This document shows, piece after piece, positions 8,790-18,095 of a stretch of DNA of 51,565 nucleotides. Positions within the stretch are counted from its first letter, which is position 1; each line of letters begins with the position of its first letter. The notes beneath the pieces were generated by a model that saw nothing but the letters and a program-made list of their open reading frames with translations, searched no databases and was not told where the DNA came from. A program made the position numbers and the translations under genes. The stretch is taken from the NCBI GenBank assembly GCA_013141495.1, contig JABFQV010000012.1, positions 1 to 51,565 on the forward strand. Reading direction: 5' to 3'. The DNA comes from Methylotenera sp. (GTDB lineage Bacteria; Pseudomonadota; Gammaproteobacteria; Burkholderiales; Methylophilaceae).

Positions 8790-9737
8790 ATGGAAATCAC
8801 CTTACAACCTGAAGATAACGCCCGCCTAGCCAACCTCTGTGGCGCGCTGGATGAAAACATCAAGCAAATTGAAACTGCACTTGAGGTCAATATCAACCGC
8901 CGTGGCGGTACGTTTAACGTAAGTGGCAAGTTGGAAAACACACGCCTTGCTATTCAGTTGATTGAGAATTTTTACATTCGCGCTAAAAAGCCGATTGAGT
9001 TAGAAGACATACAATTGGGCTTGGTAGAAATTGATAAATTAAAACCTGAAGACGTAGCCCCCTCTGCCATGCCCGTGCTAATGACGCGCCGTGGTGATTT
9101 ACATGGACGCACACCGCGCCAAGTCGCATATTTGCAGCAAATTCAAGACCACGACATTACGTTTGGGATTGGCCCGGCCGGTACGGGTAAAACTTATCTG
9201 GCGGTTGCCTGCGCGGTGGATGCGATGAGCCGCGACCGCGTTAAACGCATTGTGCTGGTACGCCCAGCGGTTGAAGCTGGCGAAAAGTTAGGATTTTTAC
9301 CAGGCGATTTAAACCAGAAGGTTGATCCATATTTACGCCCTTTATATGACGCCTTATACGATTTAGCCGGTTACGATACCGTAAATAAAATGTTTGAGCG
9401 TGGCGCGATTGAAGTCGCCCCGCTGGCCTACATGCGCGGACGCACACTCAACCAAAGCTTTATCATTTTGGATGAAGCCCAAAACACCACGCCCGAACAA
9501 ATGAAAATGTTCTTAACGCGCATTGGTTTTGGTACAAAAGCCGTCATTACCGGGGATGTAACGCAAATTGACTTACAAAAACATCAAAAAAGCGGTTTGG
9601 TAGAAGCGCAAAAGGTTTTAAAAGATATCAAAGGTATCGCCATGACGCATTTTTTATCCGGCGATGTGGTACGGCATCCACTGGTGCAAAAAATCGTGAA
9701 TGCTTATGAAGAATATGAGCTCAAAAACAAAAGCTAA
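8790..9737 (+). CDS. ybeZ: PhoH-like ATPase (YbeZ)
   Basis: A 315-residue PhoH-family P-loop ATPase. An N-terminal KH-like region covers about residues 1-90. The Walker A motif GPAGTGKTYLA lies near residue 130, Walker B is FIILDEAQNTT near 230, and the arginine-containing VRPAVEAGEKLGFLPGD loop is typical. The miaB-ybeZ-ybeY-ybeX order is a widely conserved ribosome/RNA maturation cluster, so I infer a role with YbeY in rRNA processing. It is likely co-transcribed with miaB. Confidence 0.93.
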   Translation: MEITLQPEDNARLANLCGALDENIKQIETALEVNINRRGGTFNVSGKLENTRLAIQLIENFYIRAKKPIELEDIQLGLVEIDKLKPEDVAPSAMPVLMTRRGDLHGRTPRQVAYLQQIQDHDITFGIGPAGTGKTYLAVACAVDAMSRDRVKRIVLVRPAVEAGEKLGFLPGDLNQKVDPYLRPLYDALYDLAGYDTVNKMFERGAIEVAPLAYMRGRTLNQSFIILDEAQNTTPEQMKMFLTRIGFGTKAVITGDVTQIDLQKHQKSGLVEAQKVLKDIKGIAMTHFLSGDVVRHPLVQKIVNAYEEYELKNKS

Positions 9738-9849
9738 TATCAGCAGGTAACCGCTTAATATTACTTGATTTTATGTACAAATCACATCAAGATACGTTCA
9801 AAATAACCGGCAAACTCAGCTGCCAATTCTTCATGCATGGGAAATTAAA

Positions 9850-10263
9850 ATGACACCAAATCGATTTAGCAAAGTAATGCAACGCGCCCTCGGTGTGGTG
9901 GAACAGTCTGTGCTCATAGTGATTGGCATTGCCACCATTTTTGCCGTATTTCAAGCCATTACCCACATTTGGCAGGCGCAAGCGATTACCGTTGGCGACA
10001 TATTGCTACTGTTTTTGTATCTTGAAGTGATGTCTATGCTCAATCACTATCTCAGCGCGGGCAATTTGCCAGTGAGATATCCGCTATATATCGGTATTAT
10101 CGCTTTGGCGCGTTTCCTTGTGCTAGACATTCACGAGCTGAGTGCTGAAACGATGTTTGCATTATCAGGCTCAATTCTGTTAATTGCGTTGGCGATTCTC
10201 ATCGTGCGTTTTGGTCATGTGCGCTTTCCCTATACTGATGGCTCGGACTTACAGTCAAAGTAA
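9850..10263 (+). CDS. psiE: PsiE-family membrane protein
   Basis: A 137-residue protein with four predicted membrane segments (about residues 20-40, 55-75, 80-97 and 107-125). The conserved family region includes LLLFLYLEVMSML and an RFLVLDIHEL segment between helices 3 and 4. PsiE proteins are phosphate-starvation-inducible in enterobacteria, but their biochemical role is unknown. Its insertion between ybeZ and ybeY breaks the usual cluster order. It is followed directly by the MITE-like element at 10271, so it is probably not tightly coupled to ybeY. Confidence 0.8.
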   Translation: MTPNRFSKVMQRALGVVEQSVLIVIGIATIFAVFQAITHIWQAQAITVGDILLLFLYLEVMSMLNHYLSAGNLPVRYPLYIGIIALARFLVLDIHELSAETMFALSGSILLIALAILIVRFGHVRFPYTDGSDLQSK

Positions 10264-10270
10264 CCATTAA

Positions 10271-10412
10271 AGGGCGCTTTTATTAATTCAATTTCCGTTG
10301 CGATACTGCGTTGCTCATAAAAAATTATTCCTTACATATCAACCATATGCTGCGTCACAATTTTTTACTCGCGCCTTGTCTGGCTGAGTAACTTGAACTA
10401 ATAAAGGTGCCC
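10271..10412 (+). mobile_element. MITE-like element, copy 1 (142 bp)
   Basis: Terminal inverted repeats AGGGCGCTTTTATT (10271-10284) and AATAAAGGTGCCCT (10400-10413) differ at two positions. Both sides carry a TAA (10268-10270 and 10413-10415), consistent with a 3-bp target duplication. The interior (about 10281-10376) matches, on the opposite strand, the element at 22135-22391 almost base for base. There is no coding capacity, so it would need a transposase in trans. Its right end supplies AAAGGTG 12 nt before the ybeY ATG. Confidence 0.75.
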
Positions 10413-10421
10413 TAAACTCAA

Positions 10422-10859
10422 ATGCCTAAACTACACGCATCCATTCAATACGCATCAAATCAGACCAATCTGCCTACTGCGCGGCAATTTCGCCAGTGGG
10501 CAAAAGCCACGTTGCGTGTAGATACAGAGGTCACCATCCGTATCGTAGATGAAGCTGAGGGGCGCTTGCTCAACAATACTTACCGTGGCAAAGACTATGC
10601 CACCAATGTACTCACGTTTCCACTGACCGAAGAGCCGCACTTAATGGGTGACATTATCATTTGCGCGCCCGTGGTTGAGGCCGAGGCAAAGGCACAAAAC
10701 AAAGCATTACATGCCCATTATGCCCATTTAACCGTACACGGCATTTTGCATTTGCACGGCTATGACCATGAAAATGAAGCGCAAGCGGAGCTGATGGAAG
10801 GGATAGAAACTGCAATTGTCACAAAATTAGGGTATCCTTCTCCTTATCTCATTACATAG
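10422..10859 (+). CDS. ybeY: Endoribonuclease YbeY
   Basis: A 145-residue single-strand-specific RNase used in 16S rRNA 3' maturation and ribosome quality control. The zinc site HGILHLHGYDH (three His) lies near residues 109-119, and the conserved arginine region NNTYRGKDYATNVLTFP lies near 50. Translation starts at ATG 10422. The only visible ribosome-binding sequence (AAAGGTG, 10403-10409) comes from the end of the adjacent MITE. corC follows after 13 bp. Confidence 0.93.
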   Translation: MPKLHASIQYASNQTNLPTARQFRQWAKATLRVDTEVTIRIVDEAEGRLLNNTYRGKDYATNVLTFPLTEEPHLMGDIIICAPVVEAEAKAQNKALHAHYAHLTVHGILHLHGYDHENEAQAELMEGIETAIVTKLGYPSPYLIT

Positions 10860-10872
10860 GGTGCCTTTTAGC

Positions 10873-11745
10873 ATGGCTACCGAGTCGGAAAAACCTAGTC
10901 AACATAAATTAAATAACAAGCCCAGCTTGTTGGAACGTTTAAGTCATTTTTTATTACGCGAGCCTGAAGATCGCGAGCAGTTAGTAGAGTTGCTGCATGG
11001 CGCCTACGAAAACAGCCTGATGGATGCAGATTCGCTCGCCATGATTGAGGGTGTGCTGCAAGTCAGTGAAATGCAAGTGCGCGACATCATGATTCCGCGC
11101 TCTCAAATGGATGTCATCGACATCACCGATGCCCCTGAAGTATTTATCCCCCACGTGATTGAAACCGCCCACTCGCGCTTCCCTGTCATTGAAGACAACA
11201 AAAATGACGTCATTGGCATTTTGCTCGCTAAAGATTTACTGCGTTATTATGCAGGTGAAAACTTTGAAGTGCGCGACATGCTACGTCCCGCAGTATTTAT
11301 TCCAGAATCTAAACGTTTAAACATACTACTCAAAGAGTTTCGCAGTAACCGCAACCACATTGCGATTGTAGTGGACGAATACGGCGGCGTGGCTGGCATG
11401 GTGACGATTGAAGATGTTTTGGAGCAAATTGTCGGCGACATTGAGGATGAATACGATTACGACGAAGACGAAGATAACGTGATCCAAAATGCTGATGGTC
11501 AATATCGCGTTAAAGCGCTGACCGAAATTGTCGATTTTAACGAAATTGTCGGCACAAATTTCAGTGATGAAGAATTCTCTACCATAGGCGGCTTAATCGT
11601 TAATCAATTTGGTCATTTACCTAAACGTAATGAAGAGATTACATTTAGCGGGCTGCACATCAAGGTGTTGCGTGCAGATAGCCGTCGCCTGCACAGCGTT
11701 CTGGTTGAGATAATATCAAAAGCAACTGAAGCAAACGAGGATTAG
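10873..11745 (+). CDS. corC: CorC/YbeX hemolysin-family CBS protein
   Basis: A 290-residue cytosolic protein with two CBS domains (about residues 65-185; MIPRSQMDV and the VVDEYGGVAGMVTIEDVLEQIVGDIEDE signature region) and a C-terminal CorC_HlyC domain (about 200-285). A strongly acidic linker (DYDEDED) joins them. Homologues affect Mg/Co efflux and ribosome maturation. The ATG at 10873 is preferred to a GTG at 10861. It is co-oriented with and close to ybeY, and lnt lies further down the same cluster. Confidence 0.9.
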   Translation: MATESEKPSQHKLNNKPSLLERLSHFLLREPEDREQLVELLHGAYENSLMDADSLAMIEGVLQVSEMQVRDIMIPRSQMDVIDITDAPEVFIPHVIETAHSRFPVIEDNKNDVIGILLAKDLLRYYAGENFEVRDMLRPAVFIPESKRLNILLKEFRSNRNHIAIVVDEYGGVAGMVTIEDVLEQIVGDIEDEYDYDEDEDNVIQNADGQYRVKALTEIVDFNEIVGTNFSDEEFSTIGGLIVNQFGHLPKRNEEITFSGLHIKVLRADSRRLHSVLVEIISKATEANED

Positions 11746-11865
11746 CCAACTCGCCAGTAAAACTTGACCCACTTGCAAAACCAGCGGAACTAAACCAGAG
11801 CCGTTTAGCTCATAGATGTCACAAACCGTTTAGTTAAAACCACTCACATTACGCTGGAGTTTATC

Positions 11866-12249
11866 ATGAAATATTTAGTACTTGCTTGGCTGGCTATTGC
11901 GCAAATTTCATTCACCCAGATTGCCGTTGCAGAAGAAAATATCACCCTCAAAACCGAGATTCCTACAGAAGAACAGGCATTCGTCAAGGCAATCAACAGC
12001 TTCACTAAAGCTGAAATAATTGAGCAATTTGGTGAGCCCGCCAAAGCCGATGATGTGAAAATCAAAGGGTCAGGCAAAGTGGTGGCTTCTATTTGGCTGT
12101 ATCACTTTATTAACACAGCAGCCGACGGCGCTTATTACGAAACAACCGAGCTGGATTTTATTGATGACAAAGTCGTGATGGTCGCATTTTTGAATAACGA
12201 TGGTGCAGAAGGACCGGAAAGTGGCAAGCAGTATGAGTTTCCTCAATAA
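11866..12249 (+). CDS. Small exported protein, possibly BamE-like fold
   Basis: A 127-residue product with a clear signal peptide (MKYLVLAWLAIAQISFTQIAVA). The mature part has the pattern FTKAEIIEQFGEPAKA, then SIWLYHF and LDFIDDKVVMVAF. This resembles the SmpA/OmlA (BamE) arrangement of a helix, a Gly-Glu-Pro turn and beta strands, but there is no lipobox cysteine, so I do not assign it firmly. A terminator follows at 12270. It sits alone between corC and mscL. Confidence 0.6.
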   Translation: MKYLVLAWLAIAQISFTQIAVAEENITLKTEIPTEEQAFVKAINSFTKAEIIEQFGEPAKADDVKIKGSGKVVASIWLYHFINTAADGAYYETTELDFIDDKVVMVAFLNNDGAEGPESGKQYEFPQ

Positions 12250-12269
12250 CCGACACGCTTCATCGAATC

Positions 12270-12294
12270 AAAAGGGCTGTTAAGCCCTTTTTTT
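12270..12294 (+). terminator. Rho-independent terminator
   Basis: A GC-containing stem AAAGGGCT/AGCCCTTT around a short loop is followed by seven T. It ends the small exported protein gene. A-residues on its left side could let it act weakly for mscL on the opposite strand too. Confidence 0.85.
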
Positions 12295-12333
12295 AATTGT
12301 TTACGCTTAAGATCTACGCTCAATATTGATGCA

Positions 12334-12753
12334 TTACTTTTTCAAAGCGTCACGAATCTCACGCAACAACACAACATCTTCAGGTGTTGGCGCAGGCGCT
12401 GCTGCCTCGGCTTTTTTGAGTCGATTCATTTGTTTAACTAACATAAAAATCACAAATGCAAGAATAGCAAAGTTAATAACAATCGTTAAAAAGTTACCGT
12501 AAGCCAACATCGGTACGCCTGCTGCTTTTAATGCAGCATAAGTGCCTACGTTACCTTCTGGAATTGCGGCTAACGCAATAAACATATTACTAAAGTCAAC
12601 ACTGCCAATAATTTTTCCAATCAACGGCATAATAATATCGCCCACTAATGAATCGACAATTTTTCCGAACGCGGCGCCAATAATGACCCCCACGGCTAAA
12701 TCCATGACATTGCCTTTTAAAGCAAATTGTTTAAATTCTGACGCTATACTCAT
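12334..12753 (-). CDS. mscL: Large-conductance mechanosensitive channel MscL
   Basis: A 139-residue inner-membrane channel that opens under hypo-osmotic stress. The first helix carries the diagnostic [20 protein letters not shown] (residues 14-33). The periplasmic loop follows, and the second helix is near 80-105 ([19 protein letters not shown]). The C-terminal helix [13 protein letters not shown] is the usual bundle. A good Shine-Dalgarno (GGGAGA) lies before the ATG. It is divergent from lnt. Confidence 0.95.
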   Translation of the reverse strand: MSIASEFKQFALKGNVMDLAVGVIIGAAFGKIVDSLVGDIIMPLIGKIIGSVDFSNMFIALAAIPEGNVGTYAALKAAGVPMLAYGNFLTIVINFAILAFVIFMLVKQMNRLKKAEAAAPAPTPEDVVLLREIRDALKK

Positions 12754-12922
12754 CCCGATCTCCCTTGATAAAATAATCCATATTTATTAAAACTTTCCAG
12801 CAAGTAATGTAATGCTTTTGCAGGCTTAATATAGGGCTTAAGCATCTAGACTGTCAATCTTGGCGCGCTGATTTAATGTTAATTTTTGTGATCTAAAGCC
12901 GTAACAAGCTACAATTGCGCCC

Positions 12923-14446
12923 ATGTCATTATTTACCATGCACAAATTGCTCAAATTATTAGCCTTACTTTTACTCGGCGCATTTTGCGTATTAGGTTTT
13001 TCGCCATTTTACTTTTACCCTGCCAGTATCGTTTCGCTGATAGGTTTATGTTATTTCTGGCATCTGGCTGACAGCCCAAAGCAGGCCGCACTTGACGGCT
13101 TTGTGTATGGCTTGGGCTTATTTGGCGCAGGTATTTACTGGATATACATTAGCCTGCATACTTTTGGTGGCATGCCGAGCGTCATGGCGGGCTTTTCAAC
13201 TTTTGTGTTAGCTAGCTTTATGGCATTGTTTCCTGCCGCAGTCGGTGCACTCAGTAAACGTATTTCCAACAATAATCATGACCTAATGATCATTGCCATC
13301 CCGGCATTCTGGGCATTATCCGATTGGATAAGAAGCTGGATTTTTACCGGATTTCCGTGGCTAACTATTGGTTACAGCCAAGTGCCGTATAGTCCATTAG
13401 CCGGCTACATGCCCATAACCGGTGTGTACGGTGTGACACTGATTTCCGTATTTATTGCCAGCTTGCTTGCCTTCTGGCTTGCCAAAAAACCAGTACCCAT
13501 GAATTCGCGCCGCAACGGCATTGCCGCGCTAATCCTCATTATTGTTTCAGGTCAATTATTAAAACTGGTTGAATGGACTACCCCGAATGGCGACCCGCTC
13601 AGCGTGAGTTTATTGCAAGGCAATATTGCACAAGATATGAAATGGGATCCTGAAATTGCCAATCAAACGCTCAATCAATACCTCACCATGGCGGAATCCA
13701 GCACGGCTAAATTGATCATCATGCCAGAAACCGCGCTACCGGTATTATCAAGCGAACTTCCAGCTGAAATTGGCACCCGTTTGCAGCAACATGCCATCAA
13801 AAATCAAGGCGATATTCTGCTTGGGCTAGTAGAGCGTGAAAATGGTAAGTACTTTAACAGTGTGTTTAGTATCGGCAGCTCAAAATCCGCGGTGTATCGT
13901 AAATCGCACCTAGTGCCGTTTGGTGAATTTATACCATTTAAAATCGCATTTGGCTGGATATACCGCGACTTACTCAACATGCCATTAAGCGATTTATCAC
14001 GTGGCAACAAGTATCAACGACCGATGCCGATTGCAGGTGAGAAAGTTGCAGTCAATATTTGCTACGAAGATGTCTTTGGCGAAGAAGTTATCCGTCAGTT
14101 ACCAGCCGCCACCCTGCTAGTGAATGTGAGCAACGATGCATGGTACGGAACCTCTTATGCGGCTGATCAGCACATGCAGTTTTCGCAAGCACGCGCGCTC
14201 GAAACCGGACGCATGATGTTACGCGCCACCAATACAGGCGCCACTGCCATCATCAACCACAAAGGTTATGTGATTGCGCATGCACCACACTTTATACAAA
14301 CCTCACTTAATGGCACCGCGCAAGGCTATGCCGGTAGCACGCCTTATGTACGCTGGGGGAACTGGCCGCTGGTTATATTCTGTTTTAGCGTAATCGCATT
14401 TATTTGGCGACGTAACACGATGAAACGCCCTAAATCGTCAAGTTAA
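12923..14446 (+). CDS. lnt: Apolipoprotein N-acyltransferase Lnt
   Basis: A 507-residue inner-membrane enzyme that N-acylates the lipoprotein N-terminal cysteine. Six or more membrane segments occur in the first 220 residues, followed by a nitrilase-fold domain. Its catalytic triad is visible as Glu in IIMPETALP (about 267), Lys in YRKSHLVPFGE (about 333) and Cys in VNICYEDVFGE (about 385). A C-terminal helix is present. Start choice is between ATG 12923 (MSLFTMHK) and ATG 12938. It follows the corC cluster as in many betaproteobacteria. Confidence 0.95.
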   Translation: MSLFTMHKLLKLLALLLLGAFCVLGFSPFYFYPASIVSLIGLCYFWHLADSPKQAALDGFVYGLGLFGAGIYWIYISLHTFGGMPSVMAGFSTFVLASFMALFPAAVGALSKRISNNNHDLMIIAIPAFWALSDWIRSWIFTGFPWLTIGYSQVPYSPLAGYMPITGVYGVTLISVFIASLLAFWLAKKPVPMNSRRNGIAALILIIVSGQLLKLVEWTTPNGDPLSVSLLQGNIAQDMKWDPEIANQTLNQYLTMAESSTAKLIIMPETALPVLSSELPAEIGTRLQQHAIKNQGDILLGLVERENGKYFNSVFSIGSSKSAVYRKSHLVPFGEFIPFKIAFGWIYRDLLNMPLSDLSRGNKYQRPMPIAGEKVAVNICYEDVFGEEVIRQLPAATLLVNVSNDAWYGTSYAADQHMQFSQARALETGRMMLRATNTGATAIINHKGYVIAHAPHFIQTSLNGTAQGYAGSTPYVRWGNWPLVIFCFSVIAFIWRRNTMKRPKSSS

Positions 14447-14542
14447 AGCCTCATCAAGTTAAAACCTTTGGTTTGACTGAAAAACAAAGTAAAATCCACT
14501 TTTTCGCCCATTTAGTAAACATTTAAGTTTAATCAAACCATC

Positions 14543-15481
14543 ATGGCTTTAACATTTCAACAAATTATTCTCACGCTGCAAAATTACTGGTCTGAACGCG
14601 GTTGCGCCTTGTTGCAATCGTACGACATGGAAGTCGGTGCCGGCACATCTCACACCGCCACTTTTTTGCGCTCATTAGGCCCAGAGCCATGGAGAGCCGC
14701 CTACGTACAGCCCAGCCGCCGCCCGAAAGATGGCCGTTATGGTGAGAACCCAAATCGTTTGCAGCATTACTACCAGTTTCAAGTCGTTCTCAAGCCCGCA
14801 CCTGCGGACATTTTAGCGCTTTACTTAGGCTCACTTGAAGCACTAGGGTTCGACTTAAAAAAGAATGACATCCGCTTTGTAGAAGACGATTGGGAAAACC
14901 CAACGCTAGGCGCATGGGGCTTGGGTTGGGAAGTCTGGTTGAACGGCATGGAAGTCACACAATTCACTTACTTTCAACAAGTGGGCGGCATTAACTGCAA
15001 ACCCATTACCGGTGAAATCACTTACGGTTTAGAGCGCTTAGCTATGTATCTGCAAGGGGTAGATAACGTTTATGATTTAACTTGGACAACGGGTTTAAAT
15101 GGCGAGCGTTTAAGCTATGGCGACGTGTATCTGCAAAATGAGCAAGAACAAAGCGCCTACAACTTCGAACATTCAGACGCCGAGTTTTTGTTTACCGCAT
15201 TTAACGCGTATGAAAAACAGGCGCAACACTTAGTTGAAAATAAACTTGCCCTTCCAGCTTATGAACAAGTGCTTAAAGCCGCACATACGTTTAATTTGCT
15301 GGATGCACGCGGGGCGATTTCTGTGACTGAACGCGCAGGTTATATTGGACGCATTCGTAACCTGGCCCGCTCTGTTGCCGCAAGTTATCTGGATAGCCGC
15401 GCTAGGTTGGGCTTCCCGATGGCACCAAAAGATTGGGCGGATGAAGTGTTAGCGGATTTAAAGAAAAAAGAAGCAGCGTAG
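14543..15481 (+). CDS. glyQ: Glycyl-tRNA synthetase alpha subunit
   Basis: A 312-residue class II aminoacyl-tRNA synthetase catalytic subunit of the alpha2beta2 type. The N-terminus [20 protein letters not shown] and the motifs [14 protein letters not shown] and [21 protein letters not shown] are characteristic. Length is normal. It is separated from glyS by an inserted REP-boxed GIY-YIG gene, an unusual interruption of this obligate pair. Confidence 0.97.
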   Translation: MALTFQQIILTLQNYWSERGCALLQSYDMEVGAGTSHTATFLRSLGPEPWRAAYVQPSRRPKDGRYGENPNRLQHYYQFQVVLKPAPADILALYLGSLEALGFDLKKNDIRFVEDDWENPTLGAWGLGWEVWLNGMEVTQFTYFQQVGGINCKPITGEITYGLERLAMYLQGVDNVYDLTWTTGLNGERLSYGDVYLQNEQEQSAYNFEHSDAEFLFTAFNAYEKQAQHLVENKLALPAYEQVLKAAHTFNLLDARGAISVTERAGYIGRIRNLARSVAASYLDSRARLGFPMAPKDWADEVLADLKKKEAA

Positions 15482-15497
15482 ACTTATTAAAACCAAC

Positions 15498-15521
15498 GTC
15501 ATTCCCGCGAAGGCGGGAATC
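15498..15521. repeat. REP palindrome (ATTCCC-N8-GGGAAT type), left of GIY-YIG gene
   Basis: The palindrome ATTCCCGC-GAAG-GCGGGAAT with flanking GTC and C matches, inverted, the one at 15824-15847. The core has the same pattern as the dRS3 repeats known from Neisseria (ATTCCC, eight bases, GGGAAT). Confidence 0.8.
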
Positions 15522-15535
15522 TAGGCAAGGTGAAA

Positions 15536-15820
15536 ATGCAACCCTGTGTTTACATGATGGCCAGTGGCAGAAATGGAACGCTGTACATAGGTGTAACATC
15601 AAGTATTGTAAAAAGAGTTTGGCAACATAAAAATGAGGTCGTTAAGTGCTTCACAGAAAAATATACAGTTCACCAATTAATTTGGTATGAAGTACATGAA
15701 AATATGGAATCAGCGATTTCACGTGAAAAATCGCTAAAGAAATGGAACAGAATCTGGAAGCTACGCTTGATTGAGCAATTCAATCCTGAATGGCAAGATT
15801 TATACGAACAACTTACTTGA
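15536..15820 (+). CDS. GIY-YIG nuclease-domain protein
   Basis: A 94-residue protein made of essentially one GIY-YIG (URI) domain. CVYMMASGRNGTLYIGVTSS (residues 3-22) carries the VYM and YIG elements, and RVWQHK with an Arg-His pair follows. A Glu-rich helix with SAISREKSLKKWNR is where the catalytic Glu and family REKxLKxW motif lie. ATG 15536 follows AAGG at suitable distance; a GTG at 15530 is less likely. The gene sits inside glyQ-glyS and is flanked by inverted REP palindromes, suggesting it arrived with them. Such small nucleases are uncharacterised. Confidence 0.85.
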   Translation: MQPCVYMMASGRNGTLYIGVTSSIVKRVWQHKNEVVKCFTEKYTVHQLIWYEVHENMESAISREKSLKKWNRIWKLRLIEQFNPEWQDLYEQLT

Positions 15821-15823
15821 CTG

Positions 15824-15847
15824 GATTCCCGCCTACGCGGGAATGAC
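15824..15847. repeat. REP palindrome, right of GIY-YIG gene
   Basis: GATTCCCGCCTACGCGGGAA plus TGAC is the inverted counterpart of 15498-15521, with one base changed in the loop region. It ends 9 bp before the glyS start codon. Confidence 0.8.
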
Positions 15848-15856
15848 GGAAAATAT

Positions 15857-17968
15857 ATGTCAGAAAAAAATTTACTCGTAGAACTATTTGTAGAAGAACT
15901 ACCGCCTAAGGCTTTAAATAAGCTAGGCGAAGCGTTTTCCAGCGTATTGTTTGAGTCACTTAAGGCACAAGGTTTAAGTGCAGAAAATTCCGTTGTAACG
16001 GCTTATGCTTCGCCGCGCCGTTTGGCTGTACATGCCACTCACATTCTTGAGGTGGCGCCAGATAAAACCTCCACACAAAAACTCATGCCCGTGAGCGTAG
16101 GTTTAGATACTAACGGCAACGCTACCCCAGCACTGATTAAACGCTTAAATGGCATGGGCTTGAATGAGGCTGCCGTATCCAAACTAACCAAACAGCTGGA
16201 TGGTAAAAACGAGGCGCTATTCCTAGAAGTCACACAAAAAGGGGTTGTGCTTAACGATGGTTTGCAAAAAGCCATTGAGGAAGCGATTCAGAAATTACCA
16301 ATTCCAAAAGTCATGACCTATCAACTGGCGGATGGCTGGAGTAGCGTTAATTTTGTACGCCCCGCGCATGGCTTGGTTGCTTTGCATGGAGAGAATGTTG
16401 TGGGCATTAGCGTGCTTGGCTTAACTGCCGGCAACCAAACGCAAGGTCACCGGTTTGAAGCCGCAATATCACCCGTTATCTTGAAAAATGCTGACAGCTA
16501 CGCCGCACAACTTAAAACCGAAGGTGCAGTGATTGCCAGCTTTGCTGAGCGCCGGGCTGAAATTGAATGCCAACTGAATGCAGCAGCCGCTAAGCAAGGT
16601 CTTAAACCTATTGAAGATAAAGACTTGCTAGATGAAGTAACGGCGCTAGTGGAACGCCCAAATGTGTTGCTTGGCCAGTTTGAAGAAGTTTATTTGGAAG
16701 TGCCGCAAGAATGTCTGATTCTCACCATGAAGGCAAATCAGAAGTATTTCCCGCTGCTTGATAACAGCGGCAAGCTGACTAACAAATTCCTGATTGTATC
16801 TAATATCAGTCCGGCAGACCCATCTGCAGTGATTGGCGGTAACGAACGTGTAGTACGCCCACGCTTGGCAGACGCTAAATTCTTCTTTGATCAAGATCGT
16901 AAAAAAACATTGGAATCACGTATTGCCAGCTTGGAAAAAGTGGTTTACCACAATAAGCTCGGTTCACAAGGTGAGCGTACACAGCGTGTGTGCGCTATAG
17001 CCAAAGCCATCGGCGAGCAACTTGGCGGTAAAGCCTTAGCCGATAAGGCTGACTTTGCTGCAAAGTTGGCAAAAACCGATTTACTCACCGACATGGTAGG
17101 TGAGTTCCCAGAGCTGCAAGGCATCATGGGGCGCTACTACGCACAGCATGAAGGCTGGGGAGATGACGTTGCCTTTGCGATTGAAGACCACTACAAACCA
17201 CGTTTTGCAGGGGATGACTTACCCCGTAATCAGGTAGGTATCGCCGTAGCATTGGCAGACAAACTGGAAACCTTGGTTGGACTATTTAGCATCGGTGAGA
17301 AACCCACTGGCGATAAAGATCCGTTTGCCCTTCGTCGCCAGGCATTAGGCATTATCCGTATGCTGATTGAAAGCAAATTGCCATTACCATTTGAAACGCT
17401 TATTCAAAATGTACTCTCAGAATTTGCTAATGACTCTGGCAACAACACATCAACAATACAAGCCATCAAAGCGTTTTGTTTTGACCGCCTAAGTGTCAAC
17501 TTACGCGATCAAGGTGCAACGCCACAAGAAGTAGATGCGGTGCTATCACTTGACCCCGCATTGTTAAGTGAAGTGCCGCAACGTCTTGCTGCTGTGCGTA
17601 CCTTCTCCGAGCTAGCCGAGGCACCCGCTCTCGCTGCTGCTAACAAGCGCGTGGGCAATATTTTGAAAAAAGCAGAAGGCGGAGTGAAGGCTGAAGTGAA
17701 TGCTAACTTACTGCAAGAGCCTGCCGAAATCGCACTCAACACTGCATTAACTCAAGTAAAACCAGAAGCGGATAAACTGTTTGAAAGTGTTGATTACACA
17801 GCCTCGCTTCAAGCATTGGCCGCATTAAAAGCGCCGGTAGATGACTTCTTCGACAACGTGATGGTAAATGCAGATGACCCAGCGCTCAAGGCCAATCGCC
17901 TTGGTCTATTGGCAACTTTGCACCAAACGATGAACCGCGTGGCCGATTTATCTAAGTTGGCAGGTTAA
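15857..17968 (+). CDS. glyS: Glycyl-tRNA synthetase beta subunit
   Basis: A 703-residue tRNA-binding subunit partner of GlyQ. The N-terminus NLLVELFVEELPPKAL is diagnostic, as are SPRRLAVHA near residue 53 and the TMKANQKYFPLLD and PRLADAKFFFDQDR motifs near 290-345. An HD-like region with DPFALRRQALGI lies near 495. The C-terminal anticodon-binding region ends normally. The inserted element upstream leaves the coding sequence intact. The start ATG lies 9 bp after the REP palindrome. Confidence 0.97.
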   Translation: MSEKNLLVELFVEELPPKALNKLGEAFSSVLFESLKAQGLSAENSVVTAYASPRRLAVHATHILEVAPDKTSTQKLMPVSVGLDTNGNATPALIKRLNGMGLNEAAVSKLTKQLDGKNEALFLEVTQKGVVLNDGLQKAIEEAIQKLPIPKVMTYQLADGWSSVNFVRPAHGLVALHGENVVGISVLGLTAGNQTQGHRFEAAISPVILKNADSYAAQLKTEGAVIASFAERRAEIECQLNAAAAKQGLKPIEDKDLLDEVTALVERPNVLLGQFEEVYLEVPQECLILTMKANQKYFPLLDNSGKLTNKFLIVSNISPADPSAVIGGNERVVRPRLADAKFFFDQDRKKTLESRIASLEKVVYHNKLGSQGERTQRVCAIAKAIGEQLGGKALADKADFAAKLAKTDLLTDMVGEFPELQGIMGRYYAQHEGWGDDVAFAIEDHYKPRFAGDDLPRNQVGIAVALADKLETLVGLFSIGEKPTGDKDPFALRRQALGIIRMLIESKLPLPFETLIQNVLSEFANDSGNNTSTIQAIKAFCFDRLSVNLRDQGATPQEVDAVLSLDPALLSEVPQRLAAVRTFSELAEAPALAAANKRVGNILKKAEGGVKAEVNANLLQEPAEIALNTALTQVKPEADKLFESVDYTASLQALAALKAPVDDFFDNVMVNADDPALKANRLGLLATLHQTMNRVADLSKLAG

Positions 17969-17985
17969 TCACTATGCCTAGATTT

Positions 17986-18085
17986 CACCATTACCGTTCC
18001 CTGAGCTTGTCGCAGGGTGGTGACAATCTACTTTCTTGTTCAATTTACCGCTACCCTTCGACAAGCTCAGGGAACGGTAATGGTG
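17986..18085. repeat. REP doublet forming a long inverted repeat
   Basis: Arms 17986-18018 and 18053-18085 (33 bp, one mismatch) contain CCCTGAGCTTGTCG, a motif common in proteobacterial REP families. They flank a 34-bp spacer. It lies between glyS and gmhB and could fold in RNA as a terminator-like hairpin, but it has no T tail. Its right end runs into GGTGGAG, which serves as the ribosome-binding site of gmhB. Confidence 0.85.
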
Positions 18086-18095
18086 GAGTAACCCG

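Noticed and set aside
17986-18085. Rho-independent terminator after glyS
   Set aside because: The inverted repeat is long and GC-rich but has a 34-bp spacer and no T tail; the REP interpretation fits better.
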